From: Eubacterium sp. AM49-13BH
Lineage (GTDB): Bacteria; Bacillota; Clostridia; Lachnospirales; Lachnospiraceae
DNA: 64,000 bases
NCBI RefSeq assembly: GCF_003464165.1
Contig: NZ_QSEK01000013.1
Span: 4,915 to 68,914, forward strand
Reading direction: 5' to 3'
Position 1 is the stretch's first letter. Every line of letters begins with the position of its first letter. Shown here piece after piece: positions 1 to 8,234 of the stretch. The position numbers were made by a program, and so were the translations under genes. The notes beneath the pieces were generated by a model that saw only the letters and a program-made list of their open reading frames with translations, searched no databases and was not told where the DNA came from.

Positions 1-309
1 AAGCTCTGACTTAAATCTTGCTGCCTCTCTTGCTGCATTATCGAGTATATGTCTAACCCTTGGAGTATATCCTGATGGTTCTTTGACATTAACTACACTA
101 TCTGGTGCTATAAGCTGGCACACAAGATTAATTATCTTCTCATCCGTAATATCATTGCTAAGAAGAACTGAAGATGCAAGTCCGCCCTCCGCTTTGATAA
201 GTCCTATAAGAAGATGCTCTGAACCTATATAACCATGACCTAACATAGCCGCTGTATCTGCCGCATAATTAAGTGCCTCCTGCGCTTTGCTGGTAAATCT
301 GCTCTGCAT
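1..309 (-). CDS. clpC: ClpC, AAA+ unfoldase of the Clp protease (N-terminal part only)
   Basis: The 103 visible codons, cut by the window edge, begin MQSRFTSKAQEALNYAAD and carry LGHGYIGSEHLLIGLIKAEG, the Clp N-domain that docks adaptors and phospho-arginine substrates. ClpC unfolds proteins and feeds them to ClpP in the cytoplasm. The start is set by an AGAAAGG-type ribosome binding site. The gene lies 39 bases after mcsB on the same strand, giving the order mcsA-mcsB-clpC, which is the usual Firmicute stress operon, and McsB marks substrates for ClpC. The AAA+ modules lie outside the window, so completeness cannot be judged. Confidence 0.95.
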   Translation of the reverse strand, partial: MQSRFTSKAQEALNYAADTAAMLGHGYIGSEHLLIGLIKAEGGLASSVLLSNDITDEKIINLVCQLIAPDSVVNVKEPSGYTPRVRHILDNAAREAARFKSEL

Positions 310-348
310 ATCTATAACCCTTTCTATGATTGATTTCGTAAATATCTG

Positions 349-1380
349 TTAATGTATTGTTGGAAGATGTTCTCTTATAAAATCAGCTCGTGACACTTCC
401 AGTTCCTCTTCATCCATATCCTTGTTAGAAATCATAAGAAGATTTGCCGGATGAATTCCAATCATAAGCTGATATATATTACTCTCATCAAATCCGTCAG
501 CCTTAATAAGCCCTGATGCAAGTCCGAATCTTATCTGGGAAAGCAGCAGCTCTCCATCATTAAGTGTAACCTTTCTGGCATATTTTAACACACCATATGA
601 CCTGTACACCATATCAAGTGCTGTCATTTTTCTTTTTGTAATATACTGCTTCCTGTAATTTCTTTCCTGTGCAATAATCTGTTCTGCTATATTATCCAGA
701 TTGTCAATTATATCTTTCTCACTCTTTCCAAGTGTTACCAGATTAGTAAGCTGGTATATATCACCTAAAGCTCTGTTATTGTCACCCTCCATTGCTTTTA
801 GCACAAGTCCGAATCTTCCAACCTCAGGAATCAGCCCTGATATTTTATCATTTCCTGCAAGTGCTGGCAAATGTAGCATATAACTTGCTCTCATTCCTGT
901 ACCTGCATTAGATGGAAGGGTTGTAAGATAGCCAAACTTCTGATCATACGAATAGTCAAGTACATCTCCGATAACATCATCCATCTTATCAGCCAGTGTA
1001 TACGCTTTCTGCATATTCATTCCGGCAGCAAAGGCCTGTATTCTTATATGATCTTCTTCATTAATCATTATTGACACATCTTCATCAGGTGCAACAAATC
1101 CTGCTGCATAATCCTGTTTTTCAAGATATGAGCTTATAACATGTCTCTCCCTCATCCCCATCTTCTGATAAGGATCAAGATAATCAAAATTATATGAATT
1201 ATAGCTGTTTATTGGTGACACTGTCTTTAACTGTTCGGTAACATTTTTAACCAGCATCTTTACATCTGTATCTGACATCTTATAAGAAAATTTATATCCG
1301 TTAATATTACGGGCAAGCCTTACTCTGCTTGATATAACAACATCAGAGTTATTGCCGCCCTCTTCAAACCATCTAAGCAT
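349..1380 (-). CDS. mcsB: McsB, protein-arginine kinase
   Basis: The product of about 343 residues is a phosphagen-kinase-fold enzyme that phosphorylates arginines of damaged proteins for ClpCP. Visible family motifs are SSRVRLARN near the N-terminus, the acidic loop NEEDHIRIQ, and SNAGTGMRAS. I place the start at MLRWFEEGG because it overlaps the end of mcsA by 8 bases; a longer in-frame form would start 9 codons earlier. Two deviations stand out: the cysteine before the (P/S)-N-x-G-T-G loop of the B. subtilis protein is Leu here (YLTTLPSNAG), and the C-terminal phospho-arginine site RDxxRA reads LEVSRA. Activity is probably kept but regulation may differ. Confidence 0.95.
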   Translation of the reverse strand: MLRWFEEGGNNSDVVISSRVRLARNINGYKFSYKMSDTDVKMLVKNVTEQLKTVSPINSYNSYNFDYLDPYQKMGMRERHVISSYLEKQDYAAGFVAPDEDVSIMINEEDHIRIQAFAAGMNMQKAYTLADKMDDVIGDVLDYSYDQKFGYLTTLPSNAGTGMRASYMLHLPALAGNDKISGLIPEVGRFGLVLKAMEGDNNRALGDIYQLTNLVTLGKSEKDIIDNLDNIAEQIIAQERNYRKQYITKRKMTALDMVYRSYGVLKYARKVTLNDGELLLSQIRFGLASGLIKADGFDESNIYQLMIGIHPANLLMISNKDMDEEELEVSRADFIREHLPTIH

Positions 1381-1972
1381 CGTGACCGCCTCCCTGTGTT
1401 GAATCATCCGTATTATTCATTTTCTTTAACTGGTGAATCATGTCTCTTAATCTGGCTGCCTCTTCATAATTCTCTATCTCAACAGCCTCTCTTAACTTTA
1501 TCCCCAGTTCCCTGATACGACTTTCATAATCATCATTTTCATCCTGCATGACTGGCAGAGTATCTGTCTCATTATTTTCATCAGACAGCCCTGAGTATTT
1601 CTTATATATCTTTCCCCTATGAACTGAATCTCCATGCAGTCTTTTCATATTATCCTCAATAAGAGGTCCGAATACCCCATAGCACTCAGCACAACCAAAT
1701 TTACCAACCATAGTAAATTCATCAAATGTCATTCCACAGCCTGGGCATCTGATATGCATCATAGGTCCGTCTTCCACCTGGGCTGAATTACCAGCCAGCA
1801 GACCCGTCAGAAGCCTTACAAATGGAAACTCCGCATCTGAACTGTCTGACATTCCTGCAAAATTAAGCCTTCTTGCACAATCCATGCATATATGGTGTTC
1901 CTTCTTAACTCCGTTAATTATTTCTGTATAATGAATTGAAGCTTCATTCTGATGACAATTCTCACAAAGCAT
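1373..1972 (-). CDS. mcsA: McsA, zinc-binding activator of McsB
   Basis: This 199-residue protein has an N-terminal zinc finger (CENCHQNEA ... CMDCAR), a second pair of CxxC motifs (CPGCGMTF ... CAECYGVF, residues about 88-113) and a C-terminal UVR motif helix pair (EIENYEEAARLRDMIHQLKK, about 157-185). McsA binds and activates McsB and links to the CtsR/ClpC stress system. It is the first gene of the mcsA-mcsB-clpC run. Unlike the B. subtilis operon there is no ctsR directly upstream; the preceding gene is a flippase. I see no clear CtsR heptad repeat in the short upstream gap. Confidence 0.95.
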   Translation of the reverse strand: MLCENCHQNEASIHYTEIINGVKKEHHICMDCARRLNFAGMSDSSDAEFPFVRLLTGLLAGNSAQVEDGPMMHIRCPGCGMTFDEFTMVGKFGCAECYGVFGPLIEDNMKRLHGDSVHRGKIYKKYSGLSDENNETDTLPVMQDENDDYESRIRELGIKLREAVEIENYEEAARLRDMIHQLKKMNNTDDSTQGGGHDA

Positions 1973-2060
1973 ATTATTCCTTTCCAGTCAGGAATCACAT
2001 TCCTGCTTTATTCAAATACTCTCATCTTAGTTAAAGCATAGTAAGAACCAAAATATGTTA

Positions 2061-3578
2061 TTAATGCAACCATAAAGCTATTACCAGTGCCAGAACATTA
2101 GATGATGTAAGTGTATACATTCCCTTATATGAAAGCCATGTGAACACGCCCATTATAAGTGCCGATATACCTGGTTTTGCAAATACACTTATATACGGCA
2201 TCGTATAATCAATCTCCTGATATAAGGTTCTTAGATTAAGTATAAATATTAATATTGGAAATGTTGCATTACCTATAACCACTGCATATATTCCTAGTGC
2301 CGAGAACTTAAGAAGCACGAATACCAGCACAATATGAACAGCAAGTGATATAGATGAATGAATCATTGGTACATTTACACGGTCAATTCCCTGCAGTGCT
2401 GTACTTGTAACTGTAGAGAGTGTATAGAATACTACCGCAATCGCACCTATTTTTAACATCATTCCACCCTGGGCACTGTTATAACGGGAAAATAACAGCT
2501 TTATTATAGGCTGACCTATAACAAACAGCCCTACAAATGATGGAACAGCAATAAACATGTTAGTCTTTAATGTCTTAGTAATCTTATCATATATAGAATC
2601 ATAATCCCTGTCTGTAAATGATGCAACAACGCTAGGCAGCATTGAAGCAGACATTGCAGATGCAACCCCCTGTGGAATTCCTATAAGCAGGCTGTAGCTT
2701 GAACTGAAATTACCAAGATCCATAGATATGCTCTTAGTAATATCTCTTCCAACCATTATATTGCTAAACATTACATCGTCTATCAAAGCACTTATCTGAT
2801 AAAATGTCTGTCCAAGTATAATTGGTATCATTGTATATATGATTATCTTACAAATCTGCCCTGTGCTCTGGTTCTCTGTATGTCTGTCTTTTCTTTTCAG
2901 TCTGTTAAATGTCGGTGTATATACCGCATACAAAAATCCCATGAATAAAACAGCCGTAAGTGCTCCCATCGCAGTACCAAGCGTACTTCCTGCCGCTCCA
3001 TATGCAGCCACATCGGGTGATGAAGCAAATGCTTTCATCATTCCATATCCTGCTGCAATACTAACAATTGCATTAACAATCTGCTCAAGTATCTGCGACA
3101 CGGCAGTTGGAATCATTGTACTCTGTCCCTGAAAGAAGCCTCTTATAACCCCAAGAATTGCAACAAGGAATATTGTTGGTGCAAGAATTCTTAATGGAAT
3201 CGCAAGCCCCGGAAGTCCTCCTCCATATATAACATTCTCTATAAATGAAGCACCAAAAAATACAAGAAGTGCTGCGATACCTCCTGTACACACTGCAACC
3301 ATTAAAGAACATCTTAATACTTTAGCAGCACTTTTATATCTTTTCTTTGTAAATCTTGCTGACACAAGCTTTGATACAGCCATTGGCAGTCCGTACGAAG
3401 ACAACACAAGCATTATATTATATATGTTGAAAGCAGCTCCATATATACCATTGCCTTCACTTCCTATAATGTTAACTACAGGAATTCTGTAAAGCATGCC
3501 TATTATCCTGACAAGAATACCAGCAATTGCAAGAATACTTCCATGAACTATAAAATTACGTTTATTAGACTCCGACAT
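2061..3578 (-). CDS. SpoVB/MurJ-like polysaccharide flippase, probable frameshift near the 3' end
   Basis: A polytopic membrane protein of about 505 residues with many hydrophobic segments (such as GILVRIIGMLYRIPVVN at the N-terminus), typical of the MATE-like oligosaccharide flippase superfamily (SpoVB, MurJ, RfbX), which move lipid-linked sugars across the membrane. The start at MSESNKRNF is chosen because GGAG lies 6 bases before it; a TTG and an ATG lie just upstream. The frame stops at ...IALWLH, but a one-base shift at the T run (2074-2076) continues as MVALITYFGSYYALTKMRVFE and stops at 2008. That tail has the expected last membrane helix and basic end, so a lost base (real or a sequencing error) is likely. 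It precedes mcsA on the same strand. Confidence 0.8.
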   Translation of the reverse strand: MSESNKRNFIVHGSILAIAGILVRIIGMLYRIPVVNIIGSEGNGIYGAAFNIYNIMLVLSSYGLPMAVSKLVSARFTKKRYKSAAKVLRCSLMVAVCTGGIAALLVFFGASFIENVIYGGGLPGLAIPLRILAPTIFLVAILGVIRGFFQGQSTMIPTAVSQILEQIVNAIVSIAAGYGMMKAFASSPDVAAYGAAGSTLGTAMGALTAVLFMGFLYAVYTPTFNRLKRKDRHTENQSTGQICKIIIYTMIPIILGQTFYQISALIDDVMFSNIMVGRDITKSISMDLGNFSSSYSLLIGIPQGVASAMSASMLPSVVASFTDRDYDSIYDKITKTLKTNMFIAVPSFVGLFVIGQPIIKLLFSRYNSAQGGMMLKIGAIAVVFYTLSTVTSTALQGIDRVNVPMIHSSISLAVHIVLVFVLLKFSALGIYAVVIGNATFPILIFILNLRTLYQEIDYTMPYISVFAKPGISALIMGVFTWLSYKGMYTLTSSNVLALVIALWLH

Positions 3579-3661
3579 ATCCATCTCCAAATCTTATGTA
3601 ATAATTGTTTTCGAATTAGATTTTACATCTTATATACAATAAAATCCATAAATTTTTTGTT

Positions 3662-3699
3662 AAAAAAGCCGTTCCAACCACATACGATTAGAACGGCTT
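3662..3699 (-). terminator. Intrinsic terminator after the glycan operon
   Basis: Perfect 9-bp arms AAGCCGTTC/GAACGGCTT are followed on the minus strand by a T run. It sits 10 bases past the reconstructed stop of the frameshifted gene at 3710 and closes the operon that begins near 7064. Confidence 0.85.
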
Positions 3700-3709
3700 A
3701 TATTTTATA

Positions 3710-4793
3710 TTAATTAATTAAGAAATCAGCCAGCATCCATGTACCATTCTGTTTTACAAATGTATATGTAAGCGATGTTTATATGTTGTATTACCTGTCT
3801 TGTAATCAACATAAAGGTCATAATAAACATCACATGAGAAACATTTGTCTGAATACTTTCTGAAATTAGTAATAGATTCATTGTTGAACTGATAAGTATA
3901 TGACTTACCCCAGAGGTACGCCCATATAGCAGGAATATCACTGACATACTCAGCTGCAGTACCAACCATATAGCTTGAAAGCTTAGAAAGACTTCCCCTG
4001 TTGATAATATAAGCTCCATACTGTTCCGCTATTGTATATATCCTTGATCCATACTTTTATACAATTCATCATCCGATGGATAGTAAATTGTATATCCTGT
4101 CTTCTTGTCATAATCAACTGTCAGATCTTTACCATTAAGCTTTGCTGTTATATCAGGCTTTGCTATAAGCTGTCCTACATCATACACATCATTAGTTGGT
4201 ACCGTAACATAATCTGATACATGCAGACAAGGTGCAAACTTAACTTCTGACTCTGTCTTGTATGTATCAGTAACCTGTACTCCATTAATATAAACATCAG
4301 CACCTGTTGGAGCTGTTATTTTAACTTCTGCAAGGTTCTTTGTAAAATCTCCAAAAGAAATAGTTCCAAGAGTCCATTTATTAAATTTGTGTGCATTCTT
4401 TCCTGCCGATTCAAGTTCAACCTTTGCTATCGGCGTATCACCTGCATATACTACATACACAGGAGTTTTTTCAGAATATTCACCAGCCTTTTTCTTATAT
4501 GATACTGTACCGTCATTTAACCTATCTGTAAAATATGCTGCTATCGTATCATTCGTTTCAAACTCATTTACTTTCACGTCATTATCTGATAAAAGCTTTC
4601 CAATCCCATCAGGAGTAAACTGATTCACAATCTTATCCATTGTTCCTGATGGCATTCCCTCTTCATAATCTTTTAAAAGACTATGAAGCATAATTAATGT
4701 AATCACACCTGCCAGAAGAAGAATTCCGCAGTATATACATAAGAATTTTTTAAAATTTGAAAGCTTCTTTTTTCTTTTATTATTTCGTGGCAT
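3710..4793 (-). pseudogene. Membrane-anchored protein of unknown function, two apparent frameshifts
   Basis: The first frame (4029-4793, 254 residues) starts MPRNNKRKKKLSNFKKF, has one transmembrane segment (about residues 18-38) and a large extracytoplasmic part, then stops after SMDQGYIQ. Two further frames carry plausible continuation: IAEQYGAYIINRGSLS through DYKTGNTTYK, then TSLTYTFVKQNGTWMLADFLIN ending at 3710. The shifts fall at a TA repeat (about 4035-4041, two bases extra) and at an A run (3778-3780 on the plus strand as TTT, one base short). The terminal part resembles a small NTF2-like beta sheet (inference only). It is last in an operon with a phosphodiester glycosidase and a glycosyltransferase, so an envelope glycan role is plausible. 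Whether it is broken in the cell or a sequencing artefact is open. Confidence 0.65.
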
Positions 4794-4809
4794 ACTACTT
4801 TTCTCCTCC

Positions 4810-5970
4810 TTACTTAATTAAAAATGCTGTCGGACAGCTTCTTGGACCTGTTGGTGAATATGGTACATTTATTACTTCACCATCATAATACATCTGTGTT
4901 GATGTTCCACCATCCATTGTAGATGCATTTACAGCTCCATACTGTGCCATAATATCCTGTAGGTCTGAAAATGTAGCACCTATACTGTTAGGCTGTCTTC
5001 CATCTACTGCAAGAAGAAGAATCTTTCCATCTGCTGTCTGTCCTATGGCAGTTCTTGGATTAGTTCCCCCTGCAATACCAACAATATCCTGAGCCTCTCC
5101 ATTAACAATAAGAAATGGACCAATATGATTGCTTATGCTTACGCAGTCTCTTATATTAAGTTCCTTTGCCTTTGCAGCATTCATATTACCAAGAACAAGC
5201 TTATTATCAAATGTAATTCCGGTAACATGAGATGTTCCGCCATTATCATTAAGAATCTCTCCGTCTTTCATTACAAGACCAATCGGCATTGCTGTATAAG
5301 TTGTTTCTCCATCAACAAATTCTCCGCCATTAACTCCTCCGATTGCATCATATCTCTTTGCAATATCTGCAACAACCATTCCATTTCCATTGGTAAATTC
5401 AGGAACTGTTCCCACAAATAATCTGCTTGGATCTTTTACAATCATGAGTTTTCCAGAATATGTAGCACCCTTTACGTCCACAATCTCAATATCAGGAGTT
5501 TCCGGATCCTGGGCTGCTGTATCAATATTTACAAGTCCCGCATCCGTTATCTCATCTGTATCTTTAATTGCGTTATTGGCCTTAATCTGGTCTATCTCAT
5601 CCTGAGAGCAGAACCAGTTAGCAAGAAATCCTATTGCACTTGTCTCCTGTACAGAAAGTACAAACTGAATCTTTGCTGTCTTAGACGGCCCATACACAAG
5701 CATTGCCATAACAGCATACAGAAATATCACCAGAATAAGAATAGTTGACAAAAGTGTCGCACCGACTCTTCCTGCCCATACAAGAACCGGATTTTTCTTT
5801 TTATTTTTTTTATTAGATATATTGCCACCTTGTGGCTTATCGTTACCATACGACTTTTTGTCCTCATAGCTGTCATCTAAAACATCAAAAGGATCAAAAT
5901 CATCGATATCTTCAAGTTCAAAATCATCATTGATATCTATATCATCAATATTATCTTTTCTTTTTGTCAC
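4810..5970 (-). CDS. Membrane-anchored phosphodiester glycosidase (NAGPA-domain) protein
   Basis: A 386-residue protein: acidic cytoplasmic head (DDIDINDDFELEDIDDFD), one membrane anchor at about residues 68-95, then an extracytoplasmic domain with GGVNGGEFVDGE, NPRTAIGQTADGKILLLAVD and ASTMDGGTSTQMYYDGE. This is the NAGPA/DUF2233 fold, named from the enzyme that removes GlcNAc from phosphodiesters and found in bacterial exopolysaccharide and envelope loci. The start is GTG, preceded by GGAGG. It lies 16 bases before the frameshifted unknown and 20 bases after the GT2-GtrA gene. The substrate is unknown; trimming of a phosphodiester-linked surface sugar is inferred. Confidence 0.85.
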   Translation of the reverse strand: MTKRKDNIDDIDINDDFELEDIDDFDPFDVLDDSYEDKKSYGNDKPQGGNISNKKNKKKNPVLVWAGRVGATLLSTILILVIFLYAVMAMLVYGPSKTAKIQFVLSVQETSAIGFLANWFCSQDEIDQIKANNAIKDTDEITDAGLVNIDTAAQDPETPDIEIVDVKGATYSGKLMIVKDPSRLFVGTVPEFTNGNGMVVADIAKRYDAIGGVNGGEFVDGETTYTAMPIGLVMKDGEILNDNGGTSHVTGITFDNKLVLGNMNAAKAKELNIRDCVSISNHIGPFLIVNGEAQDIVGIAGGTNPRTAIGQTADGKILLLAVDGRQPNSIGATFSDLQDIMAQYGAVNASTMDGGTSTQMYYDGEVINVPYSPTGPRSCPTAFLIK

Positions 5971-5990
5971 TGTAACTTCCTCCTAAAATG

Positions 5991-7064
5991 TTACTTAAAA
6001 ACCCATCTTTTCTGAATCTGATAACTGACAAAGAACAATGCAAGATCAATTATTATCTTGGCAATTCCTGAAAGCACAATGCTTAATGCCAGCAGCTTTG
6101 TAGCAATATACACCAAAGCATAAGAACAAGCAAGCTGGCAGAACCATAAAATGTAATATCTTACCACTGTCTGTTTAAGACCCGACTGTGATTTAAATAC
6201 TGCATTTCTGTTAAGCGAGAAATTGAAAACTGATGAAAGCACTCTTGCCGCTGCTGTACTTATGAATATTCTTAAGCTGACTGTAAGCCCTATAAGCACA
6301 AATTCAAGCACATTAAATATTATATTATCTATAGCCCACGAAGCAATAGAGCTTCCTACATATTTCATGCCTGTGCTTTTAAATAAATATTTAAATATCA
6401 CTTTGTATATCTTAATTGAATCTTTGACAGGATTAAAATGTGATGATGAATTATCTTCTATATACACAGTCTCTATCGGTTCTTCCTGAAATCCAATGTT
6501 ATACTTTTTGAAAGCAAGCAGCATATTAGTCTCATACTCAAAGCGTTCACCTTCTACCTTGTCAAATGTCTCAAGATACTTGTAAGGTATTGCTCTTAAG
6601 CCTGTCTGTGTGTCCGAAATTTTCAATCTGCAAAGTACCTTAAATACTCCGCTAGTCATATTATTGCCGAATTTACTTCTTGCCGGTACATCATCACCAG
6701 TAAAATCCCTTACGCCTAAAACGACATTTCCTGTACCAACCATAGTTTCACTGCATTTTTTAATATCTTTGGCACGGTGCTGATTATCACCATCTACTGT
6801 CACAACTCCATCAATATCTTTTCTATTCTCAAGGCAGAATTCAAATGCTGTCTTCAAACCTCTTCCTTTTCCTTTGTTAACTTCATGTGTAAGAATTGTA
6901 CATTCACTATGTGCTGCTACTTCATTAAAAGGAGCCATATGTTCCTCATCACTTCCATCATTAACAATAATGATGTCCTTAAAGCCTTCTTCAAGTAAAG
7001 CATCAACTACAGCTACAAGCTTATTATCAGGATTCAGTGACGGTATAATAACCGATACTTTCAT
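5991..7064 (-). CDS. Glycosyltransferase family 2 fused to a GtrA-like membrane domain
   Basis: The N-terminal 220 residues form a GT-A transferase domain (VSVIIPSLNPDNKLVAVV, nucleotide-binding IIVNDGSDE, and VTVDGDNQH with the metal-binding DGD). The last 120 residues are four hydrophobic helices with SVFNFSLNRNAVFKS, the hallmark of GtrA-type flippase-like proteins. Such fusions attach a sugar to undecaprenyl phosphate and help move it across the membrane for surface glycan decoration. I prefer the ATG at 7064 (MKVSVII), spaced 8 bases from GGGATG; another ATG lies three codons upstream. It is the first gene of the operon. Confidence 0.88.
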   Translation of the reverse strand: MKVSVIIPSLNPDNKLVAVVDALLEEGFKDIIIVNDGSDEEHMAPFNEVAAHSECTILTHEVNKGKGRGLKTAFEFCLENRKDIDGVVTVDGDNQHRAKDIKKCSETMVGTGNVVLGVRDFTGDDVPARSKFGNNMTSGVFKVLCRLKISDTQTGLRAIPYKYLETFDKVEGERFEYETNMLLAFKKYNIGFQEEPIETVYIEDNSSSHFNPVKDSIKIYKVIFKYLFKSTGMKYVGSSIASWAIDNIIFNVLEFVLIGLTVSLRIFISTAAARVLSSVFNFSLNRNAVFKSQSGLKQTVVRYYILWFCQLACSYALVYIATKLLALSIVLSGIAKIIIDLALFFVSYQIQKRWVFK

Positions 7065-7235
7065 AATATTCATCCCACTCTTTGCTAATATTTATAGTGC
7101 TTTTCCATTTAAACGCACTGTATTTAGAATATAATAATTCCCTAAAGATTGCAATAAAAATTTCATATACTGTGTAACAGGGTCATGCTGTACGCCATAA
7201 TATTGTATTGTAGATTAATTTTGGAGGACTTTTAC

Positions 7236-7508
7236 ATGAGTGATTTAGCAGCAACAAACTGCGGAGGATGCGGCGGATGTGGAGATAACTGCAATTCTAT
7301 TGTATGGATTATCATTCTCCTTCTCCTCTTTGACGGAAATAACGGATGTGGATGCAACAATGGTTGTGGAAATGGTTGCAATTCCTTCTGGATTATAATT
7401 CTCCTCTTCTTATGCTGTGGCTGTGGCAACGGAACTAACTTCCTCAATGGCTTTGGTTGCGGATGCAACAGCGGATGTGGATGCAATAGTGGATGTGGAT
7501 GCCAGTAA
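7236..7508 (+). CDS. Cys/Gly-rich small protein with two repeated hydrophobic segments
   Basis: A 90-residue protein starting MSDLAATNCGGCGGCGDNC; the ATG follows GGAGG by 8 bases. It is a repeat: a Cys/Gly/Asn-rich stretch, a hydrophobic block WIIILLLLF, another Cys/Gly block, a second block WIIILLFL, and a tail made of GCGCNSGCGCNSGCGCQ. About one residue in four is cysteine. I do not recognise an exact family. The short hydrophobic strings recall tiny spore-coat proteins of the YjcZ type, and Cys-rich proteins are common in spore outer layers, but that is inference. It could also be a metal-binding or membrane-associated structural peptide. A terminator follows directly. Confidence 0.7.
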   Translation: MSDLAATNCGGCGGCGDNCNSIVWIIILLLLFDGNNGCGCNNGCGNGCNSFWIIILLFLCCGCGNGTNFLNGFGCGCNSGCGCNSGCGCQ

Positions 7509-7520
7509 TTATTTAATATG

Positions 7521-7542
7521 GGGCTGCCTTAAACGGCAGCCC
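7521..7542 (+). terminator. Hairpin terminator after the Cys-rich gene
   Basis: Perfect arms GGGCTGCC/GGCAGCCC with a short loop lie 12 bases past the stop, followed by a T/A-rich stretch. It can serve both directions and would also end the small minus-strand ORF at 7550-7657. Confidence 0.75.
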
Positions 7543-7549
7543 TTATATA

Positions 7550-7657
7550 TTAATTATTATTACGTTCCATCATACATTTCCCATCTATTTCATATATGGT
7601 ATTTTCTTCTTCAACAAGTATATTGCCATTGTCCTGAACATCCATATTAATTACCAT
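7550..7657 (-). CDS. Possible 35-residue hydrophilic small protein
   Basis: A minus-strand ORF reads MVINMDVQDNGNILVEEENT and continues through IYEIDGKCMMERNNN to TAA. The ATG is 8 bases after AAGGA, and a hairpin terminator follows the stop at a natural distance. No family is recognised. It is too short to judge by codon statistics, so it is a candidate only. It lies between the convergent Cys-rich gene and the 147-residue gene, in a 267-base stretch that is otherwise AT-rich with no obvious function. Confidence 0.4.
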   Translation of the reverse strand: MVINMDVQDNGNILVEEENTIYEIDGKCMMERNNN

Positions 7658-7775
7658 ATCATAATTCCTTTTTTATATATTATATGGACTTATTTATTAA
7701 TTGCTAAGACTTACAGGCATAATTAAGACATATATCCTAATATATATAGAATAAAATATTCCGCCGAGAGTTCAC

Positions 7776-8219
7776 ATGAAAGAACTTCCCATAACAGAAT
7801 TTGATATGCAGACACTGCCACAATTCATACAGCTTGCCAAAGCAATTCTTCCTTTTATGGAATTTAATACCCAGCAGACACTTAGTCCTCTGCTCCGCGC
7901 ATATGAATTTTCATGTACAATGAACTATTACAGCCGCCCTGAAAGCCTTCGTATTGCGGCATGTTCTGCAAAGCCCCACCTTTCATTAAACAGTCCAATA
8001 CAGGATATACTTTCAGATGAAAATATCATGAATGTTATTCTTACTTACTGTCCAGACAATCTCCGGAATATTCTGAGTAATTTTAAAAACTATAATAAAA
8101 TGTCCGATTTGTTCAACATTTTAAATCGTGATCAAAATGGCAGTAATAGTTTTCTTAATCCTGCCCAGCAAAAAATGTATGAAGCTTATACAGAACAGTT
8201 AAACAATCTTAATCTTTAA
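7776..8219 (+). CDS. Hypothetical protein of 147 residues
   Basis: The protein starts MKELPITEFDMQTLPQFIQ and is predicted mostly helical and soluble, with no signal peptide or membrane segment. A region near residues 25-50 (LPFMEFNTQQTLSPLLRAYE) and a polar C-terminus are the only marked features. I do not recognise a family. It is followed after 15 bases by a 79-residue gene with a strong ribosome binding site, so the two are probably co-transcribed and may act together. Confidence 0.65.
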   Translation: MKELPITEFDMQTLPQFIQLAKAILPFMEFNTQQTLSPLLRAYEFSCTMNYYSRPESLRIAACSAKPHLSLNSPIQDILSDENIMNVILTYCPDNLRNILSNFKNYNKMSDLFNILNRDQNGSNSFLNPAQQKMYEAYTEQLNNLNL

Positions 8220-8234
8220 TATTTGGAGGACTTT

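Noticed and set aside
7232..7486. 84-residue His/Pro-rich ORF opposite the Cys-rich gene
   Set aside because: It is the antisense of Cys/Gly codons, which gives His/Pro-rich shadows.
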